A DNA stretch of 64,000 nucleotides. Source: Sphingorhabdus sp. YGSMI21. GTDB taxonomy: Bacteria > Pseudomonadota > Alphaproteobacteria > Sphingomonadales > Sphingomonadaceae. Under the pieces are notes generated by a model. It was not told the origin of the DNA, made no database searches, and saw only the letters and a program-made list of their open reading frames with translations. Location of the stretch: positions 3,487,001 to 3,551,000 of the forward strand of contig NZ_CP022548.1 of the NCBI RefSeq assembly GCF_002776575.1. The letters are read 5' to 3'. This document shows positions 8,881-18,033 of this stretch, in pieces; positions within the stretch are counted from its first letter, which is position 1; every line of letters starts with the position of its first letter. A program made the position numbers and the translations under genes.

Positions 8881-10431
8881 ATGGCGGGCAGTTTCGGAAT
8901 AGAAGCGGCGCGCGCGGCACTGGACAGCGGCAAGCCGGCGCTGATCTGGCGGCGGCAGGTTGCCGACACCGAAACACCGGTATCCGCTGCGCTGAAGCTG
9001 ATGGAAGATGGCCGCGGTGACTATCTGCTCGAATCGGTTGAAGGCGGCGAGACCCGGGGACGGCACAGCATGATCGGCCTCGCGCCAGATCTGGTGTTCC
9101 GTGCCGATGGCGAGAAAGCCGCGATCAACCCGATATGGCTGCAGGACCGCGACGCCTTTGCCCCGGAAAGCGGCGACAGCCTTTCCGCCTTGCGCAATCT
9201 GGTCAAGGCCTGCCAGATGGACGTGCCGGAAGAATTGCCCCGCGCCCTCGCCTGTCTGGTCGGCTATTTCGGCTATGAGACCATCGGGTTGGTCGAGAAG
9301 CTGCCGCGTGCCCCGCAGTCCGAGCTGGACCTGCCCGACATGCTGTTCGTCCGGCCGACGGTGATCCTGATCTTCGACCGGCTGGCCGATGAACTGTTTC
9401 TGGTGGCGCCCGTTTGGCCCGAGACCGCTGGCGATAGCGAAGCCAAGATCGCTTCGGCGGAAGAACGACTGGACGAAGCGCAGCGCGGGCTGTCTGCCCC
9501 CGTTCGTCCCGAGCTTGTCGCAGGACGGTTGCCGCACACCGAACTGACCGGCTCGAACGATGCCGGACCGAGCGAACCGGAGTTCACGCCCCGGGTCTCG
9601 CCCGAGAAATATGGCGAGATGGTGCTGCGCGCCAAGGACTATATCGAGGCCGGGGACATCTTCCAGGTGGTGCTGGCCCAACGCTTCACCACGCCCTTCA
9701 CCCTGCCGCCGATCGAACTCTATCGCGCCCTGCGCCGGATCAACCCTTCACCGTTCCTGTTCTTCCTCGACCTGCCCGGCTTTGCGCTCACCGGTTCGAG
9801 CCCGGAAATCCTCGTCCGCGCGCGCGACGGCGAAGTCACCATCCGGCCGATCGCCGGCACCCGGCCGCGCGGCAAGAATGCCGCCGAGGACAAAGCGAAC
9901 AGGGACAGCCTGCTTGCCGACCCCAAGGAACGGGCCGAGCATCTGATGCTACTTGATCTCGGCCGCAACGATGTCGGCCGGGTGGCGAGCGCGCACAGCG
10001 TCGAGGTCACCGACAGCTATACGGTCGAATTTTACAGCCATGTCATGCATATCGTCTCCAACGTCATCGGAGAACTGGCACCGGACAAAGACGCACTCGA
10101 CGCCCTGTTCGCGGGCTTCCCCGCCGGCACGGTCAGCGGCGCGCCGAAAGTCCGCGCCTGCCAGATCATCGCCGAACTCGAACCGGAAACCCGCGGCGCC
10201 TATGCCGGCGGCGTCGGCTATTTCTCTCCGGATGGCAGCATGGACAGTTGCATCGTTCTGCGCACGGGTATCGTGAAGGATGGCACGCTGCACGTGCAGG
10301 CCGGCGCAGGCATCGTAGCGGACAGCGATCCGGCCTATGAACTGGCCGAATGTCGCGCCAAGGCGGGTGCGTTGCTGGCGGCCGCGAAAGAAGCGGTGAA
10401 GCGGGCTCAGGATATCGGGTTCGGTCAGTAA
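8881..10431 (+). CDS. trpE: Anthranilate synthase component I
   Basis: 516 aa. With TrpG it makes anthranilate from chorismate and glutamine. The tryptophan feedback element LLES-x10-S is present (Leu49-Ser52 and Ser63). The chorismate-binding core has FALTGSSPEILVR, IRPIAGTRPRG and LMLLDLGRNDVGR. The gene ends in AAAKEAVKRAQDIGFGQ. It lies 7 bases after ppiD and is probably co-transcribed with it. trpG, normally next, is displaced by 3.5 kb of foreign-looking DNA carrying two more degenerate copies of the trpE 3' end. No leader peptide or attenuator was seen. Confidence 0.97.
   Translation: MAGSFGIEAARAALDSGKPALIWRRQVADTETPVSAALKLMEDGRGDYLLESVEGGETRGRHSMIGLAPDLVFRADGEKAAINPIWLQDRDAFAPESGDSLSALRNLVKACQMDVPEELPRALACLVGYFGYETIGLVEKLPRAPQSELDLPDMLFVRPTVILIFDRLADELFLVAPVWPETAGDSEAKIASAEERLDEAQRGLSAPVRPELVAGRLPHTELTGSNDAGPSEPEFTPRVSPEKYGEMVLRAKDYIEAGDIFQVVLAQRFTTPFTLPPIELYRALRRINPSPFLFFLDLPGFALTGSSPEILVRARDGEVTIRPIAGTRPRGKNAAEDKANRDSLLADPKERAEHLMLLDLGRNDVGRVASAHSVEVTDSYTVEFYSHVMHIVSNVIGELAPDKDALDALFAGFPAGTVSGAPKVRACQIIAELEPETRGAYAGGVGYFSPDGSMDSCIVLRTGIVKDGTLHVQAGAGIVADSDPAYELAECRAKAGALLAAAKEAVKRAQDIGFGQ
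10378..10431 (+). repeat. trpE 3'-end sequence, copy 1 (functional)
   Basis: Last 18 codons of trpE including the stop. It is the reference copy for two degenerate repeats at 11444-11500 and 11937-11969. Confidence 0.8.
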
Positions 10432-10580
10432 TCCCCGAGCATAGCCCTCGACAGAAGGTCGGATTTTGCAGCAAACGACACGCTAAACCTTCCTCGCACG
10501 TCCTGTCGCACCTTTATTGATTGGGCCTTGTTTTTCGATTATTATGGTGACTTGGAGTCGCTCCGGAAGGAGATTTGCCC

Positions 10581-11411
10581 GTGAATAGCTTCACCACCAT
10601 CGACGGTACCAATATTTTCTACAAGGACTGGGGCCCCAGAGATGCCCAGCCCATCCTTTTTCACCATGGCTGGCCACTGAGTGCGGACGACTGGGACAAC
10701 CAGATGCTGTTCTTCCTCGGGCAGGGTTACCGCGTGATTGCCCACGACCGCCGGGGTCACGGGCGTTCGGATCAAACGGACACGGGCAACGAAATGGACA
10801 CCTATGCGACCGATGTTGCCGCGCTTGTGCGCCAGCTTGATCTGAAGAACGCCGTCCATATCGGTCACTCGACGGGGGGCGGAGAAGTTGCCCGATATGT
10901 CGCGCGGTCGGAGCCCGGGCGCGTCGCCAAAGCGGCCCTCCTCGGCGCAGTACCGCCGATAATGCTGAAGACCGCAAACAACCCTGACGGCCTTCCGATG
11001 GACGTTTTTGACGGTTTCCGCTCCGCTCTGGCTGCCAATCGCGCGCAATTCTATCTCGACGTCCCCTCCGGCCCCTTCTACGGCTTCAATCGCCCCGATG
11101 CGGTAATCAGCCAGGGCCTGATCCAGAACTGGTGGCGCCAGGGGATGGCAGGTGGTGCCAAGGCCCATTATGATTGCATCGCCGCCTTCTCCGAAACAGA
11201 TTTTACCGAGGATTTGCAAGCGATTGAGGTGCCAACCCTGGTACTTCATGGCGAAGATGATCAGGTCGTGCCGATCGCCAATTCGGCGCACAAGGCGATC
11301 CGGTTGCTGAAAAACGGCGAAATGAAAACCTATAAAGGCCTGTCCCACGGTTTTTTCGCCACGCACCCCGATCCGATCAACGCGGATTTGCTGGCTTTCA
11401 TCAAAAGCTGA
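10581..11411 (+). CDS. Alpha/beta hydrolase, non-haem chloroperoxidase-like
   Basis: 276 aa cytoplasmic alpha/beta-hydrolase. The oxyanion region is [15 protein letters not shown], the nucleophile elbow GHSTGG (Ser97), an acid segment is [12 protein letters not shown], and the late His lies in [11 protein letters not shown]. This combination is that of cofactor-free haloperoxidases/arylesterases, so hydrolysis is the likelier physiological activity. Two start codons are possible: TTG at 10575 and GTG at 10581. The SD (GGAAGGAGA, 10565-10573) is well spaced only for the GTG, which was chosen. The gene sits between two copies of the trpE 3' end, so it is a likely acquired module. Confidence 0.88.
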   Translation: MNSFTTIDGTNIFYKDWGPRDAQPILFHHGWPLSADDWDNQMLFFLGQGYRVIAHDRRGHGRSDQTDTGNEMDTYATDVAALVRQLDLKNAVHIGHSTGGGEVARYVARSEPGRVAKAALLGAVPPIMLKTANNPDGLPMDVFDGFRSALAANRAQFYLDVPSGPFYGFNRPDAVISQGLIQNWWRQGMAGGAKAHYDCIAAFSETDFTEDLQAIEVPTLVLHGEDDQVVPIANSAHKAIRLLKNGEMKTYKGLSHGFFATHPDPINADLLAFIKS

Positions 11412-11443
11412 TCGCGGAATAATTCCTGCGTTGCTCCGCTAGC

Positions 11444-11500
11444 GCGACGGCGGCGAAAGAGGCGGTGAAGCGGGCGCAGGATGTGGGCTTAGGTCAATGA
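11444..11500 (+). repeat. Degenerate trpE 3'-end, copy 2
   Basis: In frame it reads ATAAKEAVKRAQDVGLGQ then TGA, nearly identical to the TrpE C-terminus but with several synonymous and a few conservative changes. Similarity may begin slightly earlier, at GCGTTGCT (about 11427). It is not attached to any trpE body. Confidence 0.8.
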
Positions 11501-11746
11501 GCTTAAAAGTTCGCTGTGGTCGCAGAAGGGCTTCGCGTGCAGTTTCTGCCCGTCGGCTTCCGCCCCAGGCGTGAACGTTCCGGGAAAAATCATGAATGTC
11601 TGGAAGCCGATTTTCGGCAGTCCGGGCACTAGGCATTTCTCGATGCCAAATTGACTTTGATCTGAGAATGAATAAAAACGCGAGACGAAGCAAGAAGCCG
11701 ATCCCCCTATATCCGGTGGACATGGCTGAGCGCCACGCAGTTTAGA
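11489..11746 (-). pseudogene. Possible decayed coding remnant, no start codon
   Basis: A minus-strand frame of 85 codons is open from 11746 down to a TAA at 11489-11491, which overlaps trpE copy 2. The stretch LVPGLPKIGFQTFMIFPGTF looks protein-like. No ATG, GTG or TTG start with an SD was found, and a stop lies just upstream. The family is not recognised; it may be chance. Confidence 0.22.
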
Positions 11747-11936
11747 GGGTTATGAAAATGCAAAAAAACAACATTAAAGCAAGGCAAGATTCACAAAAGA
11801 AACGAAAATATGAAAAGCCAATATTGATAGGGTTGCACGCAACCAACGACACGGCGGCAAAAACCTTCCCGAGCCCTATAGAAACTGCAGCTCAGTTCGA
11901 CACAGGCCCCAGTTGAACGGCCCCGGCCATAACGCA
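11501..11936. other. AT-rich intergenic stretch between trpE-tail copies 2 and 3
   Basis: No supported gene. About 11740-11830 is strikingly A-rich (runs such as GCAAAAAAACAACATTAAAG), unlike the GC-rich surroundings. This fits DNA from another source or a decayed insert. Confidence 0.5.
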
Positions 11937-11969
11937 AAAAGACGGGCGCAGGATGTCGGTTTCGGGTAG
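11937..11969 (+). repeat. Degenerate trpE 3'-end, copy 3
   Basis: Reads KRRAQDVGFG then TAG in frame. The core CGGGCGCAGGATGT is identical to copy 2, with the following codons closer to copy 1. Short, but the order of codons and the terminal stop make chance unlikely. Confidence 0.65.
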
Positions 11970-12008
11970 TGAGATTAGACTTAACCAATGGCTATTTCTC
12001 GAAGCGGA

Positions 12009-13544
12009 TCACCACCGCAGGCATTGCGCTTCAATCACAATGGCCCCCTCAAGTAGGGGCGTGATTTCACCCTGCTCACTGCACCGGGGAAGCCGAAACT
12101 GGATATCCGGCAAGGTCATCCTGACATAGCGGTCGGGAAGTTCCGGAAATTTTAGGCGACTAAAGCGAATGGCTGATTTGATGGCGGCACTGTCAATATC
12201 TTCAAAACCGCTCGTCTTCATTACGAATGCTTCCAGAGCTCTACGACTGGGCGATACCAAAAGGTCGACAGATACAACGCCCTCCCTGCGTTCACGCAAT
12301 GCCGGAACTGGATATCTGTGGCTATACTCGAGCGCCTTCTGCAATATTTGCAAACCTTCGGCCTTATTTGTCTGAACCACGCCTCCTGTTCGACGAATAT
12401 CTTTCTCCAAGACTGCTCTAGCCCCCGCCTTGTGAGCGAGGACCAATTTCGCAAGAATGAGCTGAGCCGCCTCTTTTTCCTCCCGGTTTCGACTTTCCAA
12501 TTTTTGATCTACCCAGTCCAATAGCGGGTCAGCAGCCGTATCCATATGCATGCGTGTCAACATTTCCAATTTTCGGGCCGCATCGATCGAAATCATGTGA
12601 CTCTCATCCCTCAAATTCTTGCGATAATAGGGGATTATCAAATCGCGAACATTTGAAGCGAATGGCTGTTTCGAAATTTCAAATAATGCGCTCGCGGTGT
12701 CATCGCGAATCGTTGCGTCGGAACTCTGCAATCTTGATGCAACGATGGGCAGGAGCATCGAGACGGCCTCGGGTAACCTCGCTGCCCCCCAAAGCAAAGC
12801 CTCGGCCCTATCCATGTCTCTGGCAACCAATTGTCCGTCAATCAGCAGTTTTGCAGCTTTCACTTTATAACTGAGATGGCCCCGCTTCACAGCTCGCTGA
12901 ATTGCACCGCCCGGGTCGAAGCGCGGTGACAATGGGTCGAAAAGCGCATCAAGGATATGATGATGATTATTCAAATATTGTCGATTATCTTGCGAAAGAA
13001 GATAGGCCCAAATATCATTTCTGGCGATAAAGTCGCGTCGCTCCTGCTCGGTCTGGAAAATTTGCAATCCGCCAACATGGCCTGTCCGTATCCACAGGAT
13101 TCGCTCGAGTTCAAGGATTCTCCGATCAGAATCGGGTCGCCGCGCGGCCTTGTGAATTTGAACAAGCTGCTTAAGAAAATAGACATTTTCGGTCGCCAGT
13201 GGATTTTCTCCAACGATCCGGCCCATGATACGCAAGGCCAGCTCAGGCGTTTTGCGGCAACCGTGGCGACCTTCCGATAGATAGCGGGACAAATCAGACA
13301 ACTTATTGTCGGAAATGCCGAGATCATTAAAAATCCTGTCCAAATTCTTGCGGCGAGACCAAGCTCTGCGACACCTGGGTGCCCACTCCCGCCGTAATTT
13401 GAGATCACGCTCTTTTGCCTCGTCGGGCGATAGGATTTTTATGACGTGAAGCGGCGTGGTTGCGCCAGATGATGCAACCGGAACCAATGCACATGTCGTC
13501 AAAATCAATAGTAAAACCAGGGTTCCTACCCTCAAACCATTCAT
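12009..13544 (-). CDS. Secreted protein with HEAT-like middle and TonB C-terminal-like domain
   Basis: 511 aa from the ATG at 13544; an in-frame ATG lies six codons upstream at 13562. The N-terminal signal sequence is MNGLRVGTLVLLLILTTC followed by ALVPVASSGA, with a possible lipobox-like Cys at 18. The middle is alpha-helical with Sel1/HEAT-like phrases (AAKLLIDGQLVARDMDRAEA). Around residues 415-485 the segment REGVVSVDLLVSPSRRALE and the following SAIRFSRLKFPELPD resemble the TonB_C fold used in energy transducers. No proline-rich linker or N-terminal TonB anchor is present, so it is probably not a working TonB. GC is visibly lower than in the flanking trp genes. Function unknown. Confidence 0.75.
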   Translation of the reverse strand: MNGLRVGTLVLLLILTTCALVPVASSGATTPLHVIKILSPDEAKERDLKLRREWAPRCRRAWSRRKNLDRIFNDLGISDNKLSDLSRYLSEGRHGCRKTPELALRIMGRIVGENPLATENVYFLKQLVQIHKAARRPDSDRRILELERILWIRTGHVGGLQIFQTEQERRDFIARNDIWAYLLSQDNRQYLNNHHHILDALFDPLSPRFDPGGAIQRAVKRGHLSYKVKAAKLLIDGQLVARDMDRAEALLWGAARLPEAVSMLLPIVASRLQSSDATIRDDTASALFEISKQPFASNVRDLIIPYYRKNLRDESHMISIDAARKLEMLTRMHMDTAADPLLDWVDQKLESRNREEKEAAQLILAKLVLAHKAGARAVLEKDIRRTGGVVQTNKAEGLQILQKALEYSHRYPVPALRERREGVVSVDLLVSPSRRALEAFVMKTSGFEDIDSAAIKSAIRFSRLKFPELPDRYVRMTLPDIQFRLPRCSEQGEITPLLEGAIVIEAQCLRW

Positions 13545-13574
13545 TCTCCTCACAAGAAACATCCGCCCTCTCCC

Positions 13575-13877
13575 TCACTCCAGCATCTTCGGCGCTTCCT
13601 TCATCAGCTTCGCCTTGATCTTGTTGGCGAACATCGCCAGCATCGGCGGCAGGTCGAGCACGACATAGACCTCGTCTTCGCGAACATGCATGTCGCTGAC
13701 GATGCGCTGGCCGATGGCTTCGAGGGTGAAGTGGAGATGGTCGCCCTCCCAGTGATGGTCGGTCAGGCTGGCGCCCGGGATGACATCGCTGAGCGTGTGG
13801 ATGCCGCTGCCGATGCGGTTCCTGGCTTCGGCCAGACCCAGTTTGTGCGGAATGTTGACGGTGACGGGCTCGCCCAT
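13575..13877 (-). CDS. Polyhydroxyalkanoic acid system family protein
   Basis: 100 aa small cytoplasmic protein of the PHA_gran_rgn family. The characteristic opening [16 protein letters not shown], the central [18 protein letters not shown] and the closing [16 protein letters not shown] are visible. Members are found near PHA genes in some bacteria, but their function is not settled. It stands alone here, divergent from trpG with 88 bases between start codons, and is 31 bases upstream of the TonB_C-like gene on the same strand. Confidence 0.8.
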   Translation of the reverse strand: MGEPVTVNIPHKLGLAEARNRIGSGIHTLSDVIPGASLTDHHWEGDHLHFTLEAIGQRIVSDMHVREDEVYVVLDLPPMLAMFANKIKAKLMKEAPKMLE

Positions 13878-13965
13878 GAAATATTCTCCCTTTTCGGTGC
13901 TTTATCAGCACTCGGTCGCACGTCAAAGCTTGGCGAGAGCGGAATTTCCGATTAGGCAGCTTTGC

Positions 13966-14550
13966 ATGATCCTCGTTATCGACAATTATGACAGCTTCAC
14001 CTTCAATCTGGTCCATTATCTGATGGAACTGGGCGCGGAGGTGCGGGTGGAGCGCAATGACGCGCTGACCGCCAGCGAAGCGCTGGCCACCGGAGCGCAG
14101 GCCTTCCTGATTTCACCGGGTCCCTGCACCCCCAATGAAGCGGGCATATCGCTAGATCTGGTGGCGGCCTGCGCCGATGCCGAGAAACCGTTGCTCGGCG
14201 TGTGTCTCGGTCACCAGAGCATTGGCCAGCATTTCGGCGGCAAGGTCGTGCGCGGCGGGTTGATGCACGGCAAGACATCGCCGGTGACCCATGACGGCAG
14301 CGGCGTCTTTGCCGGCCTGCCCTCGCCTTATACCGCGACCCGCTATCACTCGCTGATCGTCGAGGATATTCCGGGCAGCCTGCCGGTCAACGCCACCGCC
14401 GACGATGGTTCGGTCATGGGTTTCCGCCACGAAAGCCTGCCGATCCACGGCGTGCAATTCCACCCCGAGAGCATCGCCACCGAACATGGTCATCAATTGC
14501 TGGCCAATTTCATGGCGATCGCGGGGATCGAAGCGAAGGAAGCGGCATGA
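13966..14550 (+). CDS. trpG: Anthranilate synthase component II (glutamine amidotransferase)
   Basis: 194 aa. Supplies ammonia from glutamine to TrpE. Class I amidotransferase motifs: LLISPGP-type [14 protein letters not shown], nucleophile elbow [10 protein letters not shown] (Cys80) and [11 protein letters not shown] (His and Glu). The frame is open further upstream, but the ATG at 13966 ([14 protein letters not shown]) is the universal family start and was chosen. The stop overlaps the trpD ATG (ATGA). Confidence 0.97.
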   Translation: MILVIDNYDSFTFNLVHYLMELGAEVRVERNDALTASEALATGAQAFLISPGPCTPNEAGISLDLVAACADAEKPLLGVCLGHQSIGQHFGGKVVRGGLMHGKTSPVTHDGSGVFAGLPSPYTATRYHSLIVEDIPGSLPVNATADDGSVMGFRHESLPIHGVQFHPESIATEHGHQLLANFMAIAGIEAKEAA

Positions 14551-15533
14551 CCTTACCCGATCCGGCCAGCGTCCTGTCCGCAGCATCGGCCCGCGAAGCC
14601 TTTTCCGCGATATTGGGCGGATCCTGTTCCGCCGAAGAGATCACGAAATTTCTGGTCGATCTTGCCGACCGGGGCGAGACAGCCACCGAGATCGCAGCAG
14701 CAGCCACCGAAATGCGCGCCCGGATGATCGGGGTTGATGCGCCAGACAATGCGATTGATGTTTGCGGCACCGGCGGCGACGGCAGCCATAGTTTGAATAT
14801 CAGCACCGCCACCGCATTGGTGGTGGCTGCCTGCGAGATTCCGATGGCAAAGCACGGCAACCGCGCCGCATCGAGCAAATCGGGTGCGGCGGATACGCTG
14901 GAGGCGCTCGGTCTCGATCTGGCGAAAGCGGCGACCAATGGCGAGCAGAGCCTGCGCGACATCGGCATCGCCTTTTTCTTTGCGCCCAACCATCATCCCG
15001 CGCTCGGCCCGCTGGGACCGATCCGCAAGGCCATCGGTCGCCGGACGATCTTCAATCTGCTCGGTCCCCTGTGCAATCCCGCGAAGGTCAAACGCCAGCT
15101 GATCGGCGTGGCCTCTCCCGATCTGGTCGAGACTTATGCCGAAGCGGCGCTGCAACTGGGCTATGACAAGGCGATGATCGTCTCCGGCGAAGAAGGGCTC
15201 GACGAGCTCAGCATTTCCGGTCCCAGCCGCGTCGCCGTCATCAGCGATGGCACCGTCACGATCAACCGGATCACGCCGGAAGATGCCGGCCTGACCCGCC
15301 ATCCGGCGGAAGCGATAAAGGGCGGCGAAGCCGAATATAATGCCGCTGCGCTCAAGGCATTGCTGCAGGGCGAAAAATCGGCCTATCGCGATGCCGTATT
15401 GCTCAACAGCGCCGCCGCGCTGATGGTCGCGGGCGAAGTCGACAGCTGGGAAGAAGGTGTCGAGGAAGCCGCCGAGGCGCTCGACAAGGGCCTTGCCAAC
15501 GCCATGCTCAACTGCTGGATCGCCAATCAATGA
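14547..15533 (+). CDS. trpD: Anthranilate phosphoribosyltransferase
   Basis: 328 aa. Joins anthranilate to phosphoribosyl pyrophosphate. The PRPP-binding motif [29 protein letters not shown] and FAPNHHPA region are all present, and the length is normal. ATGA overlaps on both sides (trpG and trpC) show tight translational coupling. Confidence 0.98.
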   Translation: MTLPDPASVLSAASAREAFSAILGGSCSAEEITKFLVDLADRGETATEIAAAATEMRARMIGVDAPDNAIDVCGTGGDGSHSLNISTATALVVAACEIPMAKHGNRAASSKSGAADTLEALGLDLAKAATNGEQSLRDIGIAFFFAPNHHPALGPLGPIRKAIGRRTIFNLLGPLCNPAKVKRQLIGVASPDLVETYAEAALQLGYDKAMIVSGEEGLDELSISGPSRVAVISDGTVTINRITPEDAGLTRHPAEAIKGGEAEYNAAALKALLQGEKSAYRDAVLLNSAAALMVAGEVDSWEEGVEEAAEALDKGLANAMLNCWIANQ

Positions 15534-16321
15534 ACAAGCTTGAAGAGATCTGCGCGACGACGCGGGAATATGTCCGGCAACGGAAGGCTGATGTCCCGGC
15601 TTCGAAGCTGAGCGATGAAATCGCTCGTCAGAGCGCACCGCGAGGCTTTGCTGCAGCGATCCGGGCAAAATCGACCGACGGCTTTGCCCTTATCGCAGAA
15701 ATCAAGAAAGCCAGCCCGTCCAAGGGTCTGATTCGCGAGGATTTCGATCCGCCTGCCCATGCCCGCGCCTATCAGGCCGGCGGAGCAGCCTGTCTGTCGG
15801 TATTGACGGACCAGCCCTATTTTCAGGGCGCGGACGAATATCTGGTGGCCGCCCGCGCTGCGGTCGACCTGCCCTGCCTGCGCAAGGATTTCATGGTCGA
15901 TCCCTGGCAGGTCGCCGAATCGCGGGCACTGGGCGCGGATGCGATTCTCATCATCATAGCGGTGCTGGACGACGCTCTGGCTGCGGAGATCGAGGCGGAA
16001 GCGCTGGCGCTCGGTATGGACGCGCTGATCGAGGTGCATGACGAAGCGGAGCTGGAACGGGCGCTGAAGCTGCAATCGCCCCTGCTCGGTATCAACAACC
16101 GCAATTTGAAGACCTTCGAGACCAGCCTCGACCAGACCGAACGGCTGGCGAAACTGGTGCCCGACGACCGGATCATGGTGTCGGAAAGCGGCATTTTCAC
16201 CCATGAAGACTGCCAGCGATTGTCCGGGTCCGGCGCCCGCGCCTTTTTGGTAGGTGAATCGCTGATGCGACAGGATAATGTGGAGGCTGCAACCCGCGAG
16301 CTTTTGACAGGAACCAAATGA
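15530..16321 (+). CDS. trpC: Indole-3-glycerol phosphate synthase
   Basis: 263 aa monofunctional TIM barrel (no TrpF fusion). Visible motifs: [18 protein letters not shown] with the catalytic Lys, [44 protein letters not shown] and the phosphate-binding VSESGI and FLVGESLM. Overlaps trpD and moaC by ATGA. Confidence 0.98.
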   Translation: MNKLEEICATTREYVRQRKADVPASKLSDEIARQSAPRGFAAAIRAKSTDGFALIAEIKKASPSKGLIREDFDPPAHARAYQAGGAACLSVLTDQPYFQGADEYLVAARAAVDLPCLRKDFMVDPWQVAESRALGADAILIIIAVLDDALAAEIEAEALALGMDALIEVHDEAELERALKLQSPLLGINNRNLKTFETSLDQTERLAKLVPDDRIMVSESGIFTHEDCQRLSGSGARAFLVGESLMRQDNVEAATRELLTGTK

Positions 16322-16788
16322 GCAAATTGACCCATATCGACGGCGACGGCGCGGCCCATATGGTCAATGTGGGCGGCAAGACCGACACGGTCCGCGAGGC
16401 CCATGCCGAGGGTCGGATCACGATGAAACTGGAAGTCCTGGAAGCTATAAAAGCCAACGCCATGAAGAAGGGCGATGTACTGGCGACCGCGCGCATTGCC
16501 GGGATCATGGCGGCGAAAAAGACCAGCGACCTGATCCCCCTATGTCACCCGCTGGCGCTGACCAAAGTGGCGGTGGATTTCACCTTTCTCGATGATGGGA
16601 TCAACGTGTCGTCCATGGCCCGTCTGACCGGCAAGACTGGTGTGGAAATGGAAGCTTTAACAGCCTGTTCGGTCGCACTCCTCACAGTCTATGACATGTC
16701 AAAGGCGATGCAGAAGGATATGGTGATCAGCGATATCCGCCTGCTCTCGAAAAGCGGCGGCAAGTCGGGAGGCTGGGTCGCGGAATGA
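16318..16788 (+). CDS. moaC: Cyclic pyranopterin monophosphate synthase
   Basis: 156 aa. Second step of molybdenum cofactor synthesis. Family sequences [34 protein letters not shown] (catalytic His region) and the closing [20 protein letters not shown] are all present. The 4-base overlaps with trpC and moeA make a trp-moa transcription unit, a conserved sphingomonad arrangement. Confidence 0.98.
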   Translation: MSKLTHIDGDGAAHMVNVGGKTDTVREAHAEGRITMKLEVLEAIKANAMKKGDVLATARIAGIMAAKKTSDLIPLCHPLALTKVAVDFTFLDDGINVSSMARLTGKTGVEMEALTACSVALLTVYDMSKAMQKDMVISDIRLLSKSGGKSGGWVAE

Positions 16789-17969
16789 GCAGCTTGCTGC
16801 CTCTCGACCAAGCCCAGCAGCGACTGATCGCGCTGGCCTCCCGCCTGCCCGCCGAAACGCTTTCCGTCCATAAAGCGCTCGGCCGCTATATCGCCGGAGA
16901 CCTGATCGCCAGGCGCGAGCAGCCGGCCGCCGATATGTCGGCGATGGACGGCTATGCGATCCGCTTTGCAGACCGCGATGGCCCGTGGACATTGATCGGC
17001 GAATGCCCCGCTGGCAGCCCGCCCTGCCGCGCGCTGGAAGCCGGAGAGACCGCGCGGATATTCACCGGAGCCTTGCTACCCGAGGGTGCCGATACAGTGG
17101 TCATGCAGGAAAATGTTGAGGCCGACGACTTAACCATCCGCCTGACCGCAGAGCCATCTCCTGAAAAAGGCCGTCATGTCCGCCATCAGGGTGGCGATTT
17201 CGCGCAGGGCAGCATCGGCTTGCCCGCAGGCAGCCTGCTCAATGCGGCCGCGCTCGGCGAAGCGGTTATTGCCGGCTATGGCGAGCTATCGGTCGGCACA
17301 CAGCCCCGCGTGGCGGTGGTTTCGACCGGCGACGAACTGGTCGCGCCGGGCAGCGCCACCCTGCCCCACCAGATACCCGCCAGCAATGACGTCATGCTGT
17401 CAGCCATGCTCTCCGGCCTGACCGCCGAAACCCGCAGCCTGAGCCGCGTTCCGGATGATATGGATATCTTGTGCCGGACGCTGGAAAGCGCAAAGGATTG
17501 CGATATCATCGTCACCATCGGCGGCGCATCGGTCGGCGATCATGATCTGGTCGGCCCCGCCTTCCGCAAGCTCGGCGCAGAAATAGACTTCTACAAGATC
17601 GCGATGAAACCGGGCAAGCCGGTGATGGCCGGAAAGCTCGGCAAGACAGTGATATTGGCGCTCCCCGGCAACCCCGCCTCCGCCTTTGTCGCGGCCACTT
17701 TGTTCCTGCTGCCGCTAATCCGCTTCATGGCCGGAGGCGCCCGCTACCTGCCCGCCTATCAAAGCGCCCCGACCAGCGAAACCCTCTCCGCCAACGGCCC
17801 CCGCGCGCAGTTTCTGCGGGCGAAGGTCGACCAGTCCGGGATTACGCCCTTCGGTAGCCAGGACAGCGCAAAACTGTCGGTGCTCGCTGCGTCCAATGCC
17901 TTGCTATTCCGCCCGGCCCAGGCGGATGCCGCGGATGTTGGCGCGATGGTGCCTTATATTCCTGTTTAG
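16785..17969 (+). CDS. moeA: Molybdopterin molybdenumtransferase
   Basis: 394 aa. Inserts molybdate into adenylated molybdopterin. Domain motifs: [15 protein letters not shown] near the N-terminus, [39 protein letters not shown] and [16 protein letters not shown] in the MogA-like domain, then the C-terminal beta domain. Last gene of the core operon; immediately after it (convergent, 64 bases) the accessory block begins. Confidence 0.97.
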   Translation: MSSLLPLDQAQQRLIALASRLPAETLSVHKALGRYIAGDLIARREQPAADMSAMDGYAIRFADRDGPWTLIGECPAGSPPCRALEAGETARIFTGALLPEGADTVVMQENVEADDLTIRLTAEPSPEKGRHVRHQGGDFAQGSIGLPAGSLLNAAALGEAVIAGYGELSVGTQPRVAVVSTGDELVAPGSATLPHQIPASNDVMLSAMLSGLTAETRSLSRVPDDMDILCRTLESAKDCDIIVTIGGASVGDHDLVGPAFRKLGAEIDFYKIAMKPGKPVMAGKLGKTVILALPGNPASAFVAATLFLLPLIRFMAGGARYLPAYQSAPTSETLSANGPRAQFLRAKVDQSGITPFGSQDSAKLSVLAASNALLFRPAQADAADVGAMVPYIPV

Positions 17970-18033
17970 CCGGAACCCCGACCGGGCATCGGCCGGTGGA
18001 TATATTATATAGCCGTTTCCCGCGCGCCTATCG

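Noticed and set aside
8172..9681. Long minus-strand frames opposite ppiD and trpE
   Set aside because: No start context or motifs; both plus-strand genes are well supported.
17970..18033. GC-rich inverted repeat between moeA and prpE
   Set aside because: Only five paired bases (ACCGG/CCGGT) and no T run; not called a terminator.
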